The notes below the pieces were generated by a model that had not been told where the DNA came from, searched no databases, and saw only the letters and a list, made by a program, of their open reading frames with translations. 64,000 bases of DNA from an uncultured Candidatus Saccharibacteria bacterium (lineage in GTDB: Bacteria; Patescibacteriota; Saccharimonadia; Saccharimonadales; Saccharimonadaceae), in assembly GCA_947307225.1 (NCBI GenBank), contig CAMZIL010000001.1, positions 124,001 to 188,000 of the forward strand, given 5' to 3'. This document shows positions 16,677 through 23,227 of the stretch, in pieces (the first letter of the stretch is position 1; each line of letters starts with the position of its first letter). Position numbers and translations under genes: made by a program.

Positions 16677-16934
16677 ATGGAACAAACTATTTGCCAAAGC
16701 TGCGCAATGCCACTAACTTCAGAAGATATGTATTCTACTGAAAAAGACGGTAGTATCAATAAAGACTACTGTAAGTGGTGTTATAAAGATGGCGAATTCG
16801 TAGATAAGGTTTCCATGGAAGAATATATCGAAATGTGCTCGCAGTTTGGCGAACAGGCTGGTATGACGAACGAGCAAATGAAAGAATATTGCACGAAAGT
16901 ATTTCCAACGCTCAAGAGATGGAAAAAAGCGTAA
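16677..16934 (+). CDS. Small zinc-ribbon protein (PF12674-like)
   Basis: An 85-residue cytoplasmic protein starting with CQSCAMPL (Cys6/Cys9) and continuing with YCKWCYKDGEF near 31-41 and a MEEYIEMC segment. This matches the putative zinc-ribbon family often found as an accessory domain. TATAAT at 16646-16651 and AAGGA before the ATG at 16677 support this start over the in-frame ATG further upstream. The stop is 2 nt before the TfoX-domain gene, so they form an operon. Role unknown. Confidence 0.75.
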   Translation: MEQTICQSCAMPLTSEDMYSTEKDGSINKDYCKWCYKDGEFVDKVSMEEYIEMCSQFGEQAGMTNEQMKEYCTKVFPTLKRWKKA

Positions 16935-16936
16935 TT

Positions 16937-17224
16937 ATGGCAAGCACCAAAGAATATCGCGATTTTATCTTAGAACAACTGTCAGAAGCGCCGAACATTA
17001 CTTGCCGGCCAATGATGGGCGAATTCTTGCTATATTCCAATAACGTCTTATTTGGCGGCATTTATGATGATCGTTTACTTGTAAAAATAGTTCCAGAAAA
17101 CGAACAATACAAAATGACCGAAGAGATTCCGTACGACGGCGCAAAACCGATGTATTTTGTGGAAGATGTCGACAATAAAGAAAAGTTAGCAGAAATAGTA
17201 AATACAACCGTAAATGGGCTATAA
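16937..17224 (+). CDS. TfoX N-terminal-domain protein
   Basis: A 95-residue protein with the TfoX_N pattern: FILEQLSEAPNITCRPMMGEF, then LYSNNVLFGGIYDDRLLVKI. Full-length TfoX/Sxy is a competence regulator in Gammaproteobacteria, but stand-alone TfoX_N proteins are widespread and mostly uncharacterised, so a competence role here is only a possibility. ATG at 16937 is chosen; ATG at 16919 is an in-frame alternative that would overlap the previous gene. Confidence 0.78.
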   Translation: MASTKEYRDFILEQLSEAPNITCRPMMGEFLLYSNNVLFGGIYDDRLLVKIVPENEQYKMTEEIPYDGAKPMYFVEDVDNKEKLAEIVNTTVNGL

Positions 17225-17263
17225 AAAACACCGCCTTACGACGGGTTCAATAATTACTTCGTT

Positions 17264-17340
17264 TGGTGAGCCGGGTGGGACTCGAACCCACGACACCAAG
17301 CTTAAGAGGCTCGTGCTCTAACCAGCTGAGCTACCGGCCC
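17264..17340 (-). tRNA. tRNA-Lys (CTT anticodon)
   Basis: Cloverleaf on the minus strand: acceptor GGGCCGG/CCGGCTC, D stem GCTC/GAGC, anticodon stem CGAGC/GCTTG with loop CTCTTAA (anticodon CTT), T arm GTGGG TTCGAGT CCCAC, and an encoded CCA end at 17264-17266. Confidence 0.95.
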
Positions 17341-17368
17341 ATACTCACCAAATTGTTAATACCGTTTA

Positions 17369-17397
17369 ATTCTAGCACCTTTAGCGAAAAACCGCAA
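17369..17397 (-). promoter_or_regulatory. tRNA-Lys proximal promoter
   Basis: Minus strand TTGCGG (17397-17392), 17-bp spacer, TAGAAT (17374-17369). Confidence 0.55.
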
Positions 17398-17438
17398 GAC
17401 AACTAAAATGACGGGCCTTTTCTAAAAGGCACAAATAT

Positions 17439-17467
17439 ATTCTAGCACAGATTGGCATTTTTGTCAA
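17439..17467 (-). promoter_or_regulatory. tRNA-Lys distal promoter
   Basis: Minus strand TTGACA (17467-17462), 17-bp spacer, TAGAAT (17444-17439), preceded by TGC as in an extended -10. A GCCTTT/AAAGGC hairpin follows at 17430-17415. It overlaps the plus-strand methyltransferase promoter. Confidence 0.6.
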
Positions 17468-17480
17468 TGGAGGCTATAAT
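17452..17480 (+). promoter_or_regulatory. Sigma-70-type leaderless promoter
   Basis: TTGGCA at 17452-17457, 17-bp spacer, TATAAT at 17475-17480, then 6 nt to the ATG at 17487. Confidence 0.7.
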
Positions 17481-17486
17481 ATAGAT

Positions 17487-18008
17487 ATGGACCTGCCGAT
17501 CGCAATCTTTCTCGTAGTACTGCTGGTCTTTGTATTGACTGCGCTTTTTGGCGCGCCGTATGTGCCAAGTAGCAACAAAGAAGTCAAAAAGGCCTTCAAA
17601 AATCTCTATTCGCTTGGCCGAAAAGATCTACTAATCGATCTCGGTAGCGGTGATGGCAAAGTACTAAAAACTGCGCACGAATTTGGCGCAAAAAGCATCG
17701 GTATCGAGGTTAATCCCCTGCTGGTTTGGATTAGCAAGTTCCGCCTGCGTAAATTCAAGGATACACAGGTGCTTTGTAGAGATTTTTATCGTTACAATTT
17801 CCCGGCCGAGACGACCGTCGTCTACGTTTTTGGCGATGGCCGCGACATGTCGCGCATCGTTCGCTACATCGAGAGGCAGACGACCAAGCTCGACCACCCA
17901 ATCTATCTCGTTTCGCACGCGTTCGAGGCGGAGGGCCATAAACTCATCAAGCAATATCGCGCATACTTTTTGTATAAAATCTCACCAGAAAAGAAGGAGA
18001 AAAAATGA
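17487..18008 (+). CDS. Membrane-anchored SAM-dependent methyltransferase-like protein
   Basis: A 173-residue protein with an N-terminal membrane helix (about 4-24) followed by a Rossmann-type methyltransferase fold. The SAM-binding loop DLGSGDGKVL is near 51-60, and the acidic residue ending the next strand is in GIEVNPL near 73-79. The domain is short. The anchor suggests it acts at the inner face of the membrane, perhaps on a lipid or membrane protein. It overlaps the following MBL-fold gene by ATGA. The substrate is unknown. Confidence 0.78.
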   Translation: MDLPIAIFLVVLLVFVLTALFGAPYVPSSNKEVKKAFKNLYSLGRKDLLIDLGSGDGKVLKTAHEFGAKSIGIEVNPLLVWISKFRLRKFKDTQVLCRDFYRYNFPAETTVVYVFGDGRDMSRIVRYIERQTTKLDHPIYLVSHAFEAEGHKLIKQYRAYFLYKISPEKKEKK

Positions 18009-18574
18009 AAATCGAGTGGTTCGGACATGCATGTTTTCGCATTAATGATTCCCTAGTGATTGACCCTTATAAAGATGGCAGCGTGCCGGGTTATGACGAG
18101 CTGCGCTTAGACGCGGACAAGGTCATTTGTACGCATGAGCACGCCGATCATTCGGGCCGTGAATGCGTAACGCTTTCCGGCCGCGAGTGCGAGCTCGATA
18201 TTCAGTCGGTCGCTAGCTGGCACGACGATCAAAACGGCGCCCTGCGCGGGGCAAATACGATTTACATTATCTCTGACGGCAACGAAAAACTCGTGCATCT
18301 GGGCGACCTCGGGCATTTTCCAAATGAGGAGCAGCTTGCGGCGATTCGCGGGGCAGATTATTTGCTAATCCCGGTTGGCGGTTTTTACACGATTGACGGC
18401 TTAATGGCGGCAAAGATTTGCGAAGCAGCTGAGCCGAAGCAGATTATTCCGATGCACTACCGCTGGGGCGAGCATGGCTACGATGTGATTGGCACACTCG
18501 ACGAATTTTTGAACGCAATAAAAACGACCACGCTAGCTGAGCGCGTGGCCGTACAAGAATTGACAAGGAATTAA
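18005..18574 (+). CDS. Metallo-beta-lactamase-fold hydrolase (UlaG-like)
   Basis: A 189-residue hydrolase with the metal-binding HEHADH motif near 43-48, a GDLGH aspartate near 99-103 and a late histidine in IPMHYRW near 154-160. The N-terminus (MKIEWFGHACFRI) is typical of the small UlaG/UPF0173-type MBL proteins. Upstream AAGGAG provides a Shine-Dalgarno site despite the ATGA overlap with the methyltransferase. These proteins hydrolyse diverse esters or lactones; the substrate is unknown. Confidence 0.85.
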   Translation: MKIEWFGHACFRINDSLVIDPYKDGSVPGYDELRLDADKVICTHEHADHSGRECVTLSGRECELDIQSVASWHDDQNGALRGANTIYIISDGNEKLVHLGDLGHFPNEEQLAAIRGADYLLIPVGGFYTIDGLMAAKICEAAEPKQIIPMHYRWGEHGYDVIGTLDEFLNAIKTTTLAERVAVQELTRN

Positions 18575-18575
18575 A

Positions 18576-19121
18576 CTAGTCAGCAAAGACGAGGCCAGCC
18601 GAAAGATTGAGGTTGAGCGGGCCAATGTTTTTGGCGTCTTCTTTATAAGTGACCGTTACGAATAGCTGTTTGCGGCCAGTTTCGCCGAGGTTAATATCTG
18701 AATCGACGTTGTATGATGTGCCAATATAATCTTCATCGTCGTAGCTGAGGCGGAAATCGACATAGTCTGCGAGCGATTCGTCGAGGCCGTTCATTGTGAT
18801 CTGGTCAATAGTCTCAATAATGTTGCCATTGTTAACAATGTTTAGCATCGCGGCATAGGTATCGCCAGGCTGGGAGAGATTAACTGTGAAGTTGATCTCG
18901 TCGAACGAGATAGCCTTTTCGGCGGCCACGACAGAAGTGTCGCTTTCTAGATAAGAACTGGCGTCGAAGCCGACTTTATGGATTGGCGTCACGCGGCTTG
19001 CAGCGGATGCGGCATCCTTGCTAGTGAGTTGCGCGTAGGCAGCAAAACCGATCGTCATGAAAAGAAGTGCGAAACCGAGCACACTGACGACGGCATACTG
19101 TAGCTGTTTTCGTTTTTGCAT
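18576..19121 (-). CDS. TasA/camelysin-like secreted protein
   Basis: A 181-residue exported protein. An N-terminal hydrophobic segment (about 8-30, ending FAAYAQLTSKDA) is followed by a beta-rich domain with INFTVNLSQPGDTYAAML and IVNNGNIIETI. This resembles the SipW-cognate TasA/CalY group of biofilm fibre and camelysin proteins (V.L.QPGD and V.N.G patterns). No HEXXH is present. It has a Shine-Dalgarno site (AAGGA) and a canonical promoter. If the assignment is right it may form surface fibres; the similarity is moderate, so treat this as a hypothesis. It is convergent with the MBL gene with a 1-bp gap. Confidence 0.6.
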   Translation of the reverse strand: MQKRKQLQYAVVSVLGFALLFMTIGFAAYAQLTSKDAASAASRVTPIHKVGFDASSYLESDTSVVAAEKAISFDEINFTVNLSQPGDTYAAMLNIVNNGNIIETIDQITMNGLDESLADYVDFRLSYDDEDYIGTSYNVDSDINLGETGRKQLFVTVTYKEDAKNIGPLNLNLSAGLVFAD

Positions 19122-19149
19122 TTTTGTTTTTCCTTGTTTTGACAGAATT

Positions 19150-19178
19150 AGTTTAGCATAAACATGATGATTTGGCAA
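19150..19178 (-). promoter_or_regulatory. Promoter of the TasA-like gene
   Basis: TTGCCA (19178-19173), 17-bp spacer ending TATGC, TAAACT (19155-19150), on the minus strand. Confidence 0.6.
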
Positions 19179-19191
19179 GGGCGGCCGAGAT

Positions 19192-19235
19192 AAAAAAAAG
19201 TGGCCCTAGCCTACTAATAACAGTAGACCAGGACC
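19192..19235 (-). terminator. Rho-independent terminator
   Basis: On the minus strand 19235-19222 pairs with 19215-19202 over 14 base pairs (including G-U pairs) with a 6-nt loop, followed by AC and eight T. It ends the 19245-19673 gene. Confidence 0.85.
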
Positions 19236-19244
19236 GCGCGGGGC

Positions 19245-19673
19245 TTAGAGAAATTCAGGACCTGCCGAGAAGTAGTGACCCGGTTTCAGACTGATCGTGT
19301 GCTGCGCGAAGTCTACGAAGAGGAGCCACTGCCCATAAATCATGGATGCATACTGCACCGTATACTTATGGCCAGATCTCGTCATAATATAAAAATTTCT
19401 TGTGAAGTCTTCTATACTGTAACGCTCTCCGCCATTGACACGATGAATACTCTTTACCCAGTTTGTTTTTATGGGGGTTCCGTCAGGATATTCGGCGCTG
19501 TCGTAAACCTTGCCATAAAAACGGCAATGCGCACCAAGTTCGTCCAGGTCAATCATCAGCTGGTCCGGATTATCAAAGAAATTCTGAACTAATCCAAGCA
19601 CCAGTTCACGATTTTTTGGACCATGCTCGGTCGCGAAAAGTAATGCCCACTCTCTTACACTGTTTTCTGTCAT
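19245..19673 (-). CDS. Hypothetical soluble protein
   Basis: A 142-residue cytoplasmic protein with no recognised family. The first half looks helical (VREWALLFATEHG and VQNFFDNPDQLMIDLDELG), the second half beta-rich with aromatic residues. GGAGG before the ATG at 19673 fixes the start. It is an isolated gene with a near-consensus promoter, a leader of about 96 nt and a strong terminator, so it is expressed alone. Function unknown. Confidence 0.65.
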   Translation of the reverse strand: MTENSVREWALLFATEHGPKNRELVLGLVQNFFDNPDQLMIDLDELGAHCRFYGKVYDSAEYPDGTPIKTNWVKSIHRVNGGERYSIEDFTRNFYIMTRSGHKYTVQYASMIYGQWLLFVDFAQHTISLKPGHYFSAGPEFL

Positions 19674-19775
19674 ATAATGACCTCCTCCGTGAGTTGCGCC
19701 ATATTCTCTAAAACAAAAAATTATAAAGAACATGGCCTAAGATTTGAAGCCTATTGGCCACTTGCGTATCTGTCT

Positions 19776-19804
19776 ATTATACCACATTACAGATAAATCG
19801 TCAA
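19776..19804 (-). promoter_or_regulatory. Sigma-70-type promoter with long leader
   Basis: Minus strand TTGACG (19804-19799), 17-bp spacer, TATAAT (19781-19776). The start near 19769 gives a leader of about 96 nt before the ATG at 19673. Confidence 0.7.
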
Positions 19805-19830
19805 TAAGAGTAAGTACCGTCCACTTATGA

Positions 19831-19836
19831 TATAAT
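19831..19836 (+). promoter_or_regulatory. -10 box (TATAAT), leaderless
   Basis: TATAAT ends 6 nt before the ATG at 19843. Confidence 0.55.
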
Positions 19837-19842
19837 TTATTT

Positions 19843-20223
19843 ATGTTAGCCGTAAGCTTTTTGCAGTGGTGGTATTCTCGCGGTTGGGGGATTTATTTTC
19901 GGGGATTCCGCGAGCGCATGCGCAATCTAGCAGACTTCTTTTCGATCGGGTTATTGCTCCGCACCCTCTTCCAGCCATTCCGTCAGATTTCGGCCGATGA
20001 AACCGGCGAGACCGGCGGCATTCAAGGCGCGTTAATCGCATTCTTCGACCGCCTACTTTCGCGCTTTATTGGCTGCGTCGTTCGCATCGGTATTATTGTT
20101 GCTGGTATTATTGCCATGACCGTACAGCTTGTTGGCGGCTGCTTACTCGCCCTACTCTGGCCATGCGTTCCGCTCGTTCCATTTATCGGCATCGCAATTT
20201 GCATGATGGGGGTAACTTTCTAA
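19843..20223 (+). CDS. Small membrane protein upstream of the Clp ATPase
   Basis: A 126-residue protein with an aromatic, basic N-terminus (LQWWYSRGWGIYFRGFRERM) and two or three hydrophobic helices in the C-terminal half (about 78-122). It has no known domain. Its stop shares TAATG with the start of the membrane-anchored Clp ATPase, so the two are co-translated and may form one membrane complex. Function unknown. Confidence 0.7.
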   Translation: MLAVSFLQWWYSRGWGIYFRGFRERMRNLADFFSIGLLLRTLFQPFRQISADETGETGGIQGALIAFFDRLLSRFIGCVVRIGIIVAGIIAMTVQLVGGCLLALLWPCVPLVPFIGIAICMMGVTF

Positions 20224-22616
20224 TGTCACAGCATTATTCCCCACTCTGCCGCCGTGCCGTCGAAGCCCGCGTCGACAAAATCGTTAACTCGAAACTAGTA
20301 AAAGCTCTCTTAATCCTCGCCTGCTTGGCGTTGCTTGGGTTTGGTTTAGCTCTAGTAATTGCCTACAAGAATGCCCTTGGTTGGGTCCTGGTTGGCTGCG
20401 CTGCGATTCCGTTCGAAATCCTCATCTGGGGCAAATACGAGTTAAAGGAAATTCCGGAAGGCAAAGGCGAAAACGTCAATGACTTGCTCAGTAACGAATG
20501 TTTACAGCATCTCGGCCATAAACCGACGCCACAGGATGTCGCGAAGTGGTTCTATAAGACCCGTAGCGGCGGCTTCCTTGCAATGCGCTATGCGATTACG
20601 CCACGCATGATGGAGGCGGTGACCTCGAGAATGTCGAGCGACATTGAGCCGATCTTCGCGAAGGCGATCGAAGTTCGCGAAAAGACAAATTCGGAATTCA
20701 TTTCCGGCGGCGTACTAACGATTGCGATTATTGAATGCTGCCCAGAATACGAGCAGATCCTAAAGTCGATGAAGCTCGAAATTAGCGACCTCTATGACGG
20801 CATCGTTTGGTTTAACTATCTTTACGATCTCGTTAAGGGTCTAAATCTCAAGCGTCGCACTGGCGGTTTCGCGCGCGATTTGATGTTTGGTTATACACCG
20901 CTTCTGCAACGCTATGCAATTAATATTTCGCGCCAGCACGAGTCAACACGCGGCGGGAATGTTTCGGTTTCACTGCACCGCGAGCACCTCGAGCAAATGA
21001 TTGATATCTTCTCGAAGGGCGGACGTCAGAATGTTGCAATTATTGGGCCTGAAGGTTCTGGGCGCGGCACGCTTGTCGACGAGTTTGCATCTGAGATTTT
21101 GAATGCAGACAACAAGATTTCTTCGCGCATCAAGTTCCGCCAAATCTTTAAGCTCGATGCTTCGGCGCTTATTAGCGGCGCTGGCGAACGCGGCGAACTC
21201 GAAGCATTGATGACGAGAATTCTAAACGAAGCATTCCTCGCAAAGAACGTAATTCTCTGGCTCGATAACGCCCAGCTCTTCTTCGAAGAAGCAACTGGTT
21301 CCGTAGATATTTCGAACGTACTTTTGCCAGTGCTCGAGGGCGGCAGATTGCGCATTATTATGACAATGGATCAGCAGCGCTATCTCGAAATTGCTGCGCG
21401 CAAGGCTGCGCTTGCTAACGCACTAAACAAAATCATGGTCGAGCAAGCCAACGAAGAGGAGACCTTCAAAGTTATGCAAGACCGCGTGCCAATTTTGGAA
21501 TACCAGAATAATGCAACCTATACCTTCTGGTCTTTGCGCGAGGCTTATCGCCTATCCGAGCGCTACGTACACGATCTTGTAATGCCTGGCCGTGCTTTGA
21601 ACTTGCTCGAAGCCGCAGGTCATTATGCCGTCAATGGTTTCGTCACTGATGCTTCCGTCCAGGAGGCGGTCGAAAAAACCTTTGGCGTGAAGATGCAGGC
21701 ATCACAGGACAATGTCGAGCGCGAAAAACTGCTCAACATGGAAAGTTTGATCCATAAACGTTTGATTGGCCAGGACATGGCAGTTACGGCAGTGAGCGAT
21801 GCCCTACGTCGTTCGGCTGCTGGCGTCCGCAACGAAGGCCGCCCAATTGGCACCTTCCTCTTCCTCGGCCCTACCGGCGTAGGTAAAACAGAGCTTGCGA
21901 AGGCAATTTCTGAGGTCTACTTCGGCGGCGAAAGCCAGATTGTCCGTATCGATTTGAACGAATACGTATCACCGGATGATGTTTCGCGCTTGATTGCCGA
22001 TGCCGCAACGGACGAGCTCAGCTTGACTGCGCAGGTTATGAAACACCCATTCTCCGTCGTGCTTCTTGATGAGATTGAAAAGGCGCATCCACTCGTTTTG
22101 ACAACTTTACTCCAGTTACTAGACGAAGGTATTTTACGCGACGTAAAGAACCGCGAGGTTAGCTTCCGCGATACGATCGTCGTGGCAACTTCGAACGCTG
22201 GTGCAAACAAGATTCGCGATTATATCGACCAAGGTCTCGATATGTCGCAAATCAAGGAACAGCTCACAAATGATTTGATTTCTGGCGGCGAATTCAAGCC
22301 GGAGTTCCTCAACCGTTTTGACGAGATTTGTGTCTTCCAGCCGCTCGATAAAGACGCTCTGTTTACGATCGTCGATCTTATTATTGCTGGCGTTAACAAG
22401 ACGCTCGAACCGCGCAAGATTTCCGTCACGCTCGAGCCAGAAGCCAAGGCCCTGCTCGTGGAACGCGGCTACGATCCAAAGCTTGGTGCGCGCCCAATGC
22501 GCCGCATTGTTTCGAAGACGGTCGAGAATATTGTGGCGCGCTCAGTCCTCGCTGGCGCTACCGATTCTGGCGATACAATCGCGATTAATGAAGATATGAT
22601 TAAAGCTGCGCTATAG
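20223..22616 (+). CDS. Membrane-anchored ClpC/ClpB-like AAA+ ATPase with degenerate D1
   Basis: A 797-residue double AAA+ protein. Two hydrophobic segments (about 26-47 and 53-69) replace a soluble N-domain, so it should sit at the membrane. The D1 Walker A reads GPEGSGRGT (275-283) with Arg and Gly where the catalytic Lys and Ser/Thr belong. The D1 Walker B reads LWLDN (345-349) with Asn for the catalytic Glu, so D1 is probably unable to hydrolyse ATP. D2 is intact: GPTGVGKT at 549-556, VVLLDE at 612-617, sensor ATSNAG near 655-660, and Arg finger region FLNRFDE. A Clp C-terminal domain follows (GYDPKLGARPMRR). It is likely a chaperone or unfoldase for membrane or exported proteins; no ClpP gene is in the window. 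TAATG links it to the preceding small membrane protein. Confidence 0.85.
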   Translation: MSQHYSPLCRRAVEARVDKIVNSKLVKALLILACLALLGFGLALVIAYKNALGWVLVGCAAIPFEILIWGKYELKEIPEGKGENVNDLLSNECLQHLGHKPTPQDVAKWFYKTRSGGFLAMRYAITPRMMEAVTSRMSSDIEPIFAKAIEVREKTNSEFISGGVLTIAIIECCPEYEQILKSMKLEISDLYDGIVWFNYLYDLVKGLNLKRRTGGFARDLMFGYTPLLQRYAINISRQHESTRGGNVSVSLHREHLEQMIDIFSKGGRQNVAIIGPEGSGRGTLVDEFASEILNADNKISSRIKFRQIFKLDASALISGAGERGELEALMTRILNEAFLAKNVILWLDNAQLFFEEATGSVDISNVLLPVLEGGRLRIIMTMDQQRYLEIAARKAALANALNKIMVEQANEEETFKVMQDRVPILEYQNNATYTFWSLREAYRLSERYVHDLVMPGRALNLLEAAGHYAVNGFVTDASVQEAVEKTFGVKMQASQDNVEREKLLNMESLIHKRLIGQDMAVTAVSDALRRSAAGVRNEGRPIGTFLFLGPTGVGKTELAKAISEVYFGGESQIVRIDLNEYVSPDDVSRLIADAATDELSLTAQVMKHPFSVVLLDEIEKAHPLVLTTLLQLLDEGILRDVKNREVSFRDTIVVATSNAGANKIRDYIDQGLDMSQIKEQLTNDLISGGEFKPEFLNRFDEICVFQPLDKDALFTIVDLIIAGVNKTLEPRKISVTLEPEAKALLVERGYDPKLGARPMRRIVSKTVENIVARSVLAGATDSGDTIAINEDMIKAAL

Positions 22617-22628
22617 CTTCTCCTTTTA

Positions 22629-22743
22629 ACTATCTATAGCAAGAACGTCGTAAAGCCGTCCCGTCGTTACGGGCGGCTTTCTCCTCACGCTCGGCCGTGG
22701 CCTGCGCGAGCTTGCTAAGATAGTCAAAAGTCGAGACTTTTTT
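22629..22743 (+). ncRNA. Candidate structured RNA with its own terminator
   Basis: Downstream of the Clp gene. A 13-bp closing stem pairs 22629-22634 and 22637-22643 with 22719-22724 and 22711-22717. Inside are a 12-bp hairpin (22652-22664 with 22669-22680, one bulged T, GC-rich) and a second GC-rich hairpin (about 22690-22710). AAAAGT/ACTTTT and a T run terminate it at 22726-22743. It does not show the conserved SRP-RNA loops. It could be a separate small RNA or a structured 3' UTR. Confidence 0.45.
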
Positions 22744-22745
22744 CG

Positions 22746-23165
22746 TTAATTTATATTGAAGTTTTCTGTGTTTAAATCACAGTAGTATCTGCCGCTAGTT
22801 GCAGTGAATTTTAGAACGCAATAATCCGGGTCGGTTACGCCCTTTTTATAGAACATCGTGTCGCCCTTCCTCCAGATCATATCTTTAGTTTTCTGATCAG
22901 TGAGGACTTCCATTTTTCCTTTTAGCATGACGCCTACATATTTAATGAGTCCTTTATGATAAAAGTAGATGCTGGCGTTCGGATTCTTTTTGTATTGGCT
23001 GACGCGCATAGAAGATGTATTTGTCGAGAAATAGAACTCTTCCAGGCCTACGCGTTTTCTCGGGCGGAGCATAGCCTTCACATTAGGGCAGCCTCCGTCG
23101 TCGACTGAGCAGATAAAACTTACTTTTTGTCTATCGATAAATTTTTCTATTTTTGCCAAATCCAT
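22746..23165 (-). CDS. Pyridoxamine 5'-phosphate oxidase-family flavin protein
   Basis: A 139-residue split-barrel FMN/F420-type protein. It opens with a helix (LAKIEKFIDRQKVSFICSVDD), then PNVKAMLRPRKR, FYFSTNTSSMRVSQYKKNPNASIYF and GVMLKGKMEVLTD, the standard order of the general stress protein 26/PPOX group. It probably reduces or binds a small cofactor or oxidised metabolite; true pyridoxamine oxidase activity is unlikely in this subgroup. ATG at 23165. It lies downstream of dnaK on the same strand but behind the dnaK terminator. Confidence 0.82.
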   Translation of the reverse strand: MDLAKIEKFIDRQKVSFICSVDDGGCPNVKAMLRPRKRVGLEEFYFSTNTSSMRVSQYKKNPNASIYFYHKGLIKYVGVMLKGKMEVLTDQKTKDMIWRKGDTMFYKKGVTDPDYCVLKFTATSGRYYCDLNTENFNIN

Positions 23166-23180
23166 ATACCTTGTTTATAA

Positions 23181-23212
23181 CAAAAAGCGCCCGCGATTGC
23201 GAGCGCTTTTCT
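23181..23212 (-). terminator. dnaK terminator
   Basis: AAAAGCGC at 23183-23190 pairs with GCGCTTTT at 23203-23210, with an inner CGC/GCG pair; the T run follows on the minus strand. Confidence 0.75.
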
Positions 23213-23227
23213 TAGCCGCAGCTATTC

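Noticed and set aside
22629-22743. SRP (4.5S) RNA
   Set aside because: The conserved GGAAG/tetraloop and asymmetric-loop sequences of SRP RNA are absent, and the fold has a three-way junction instead of one long hairpin.
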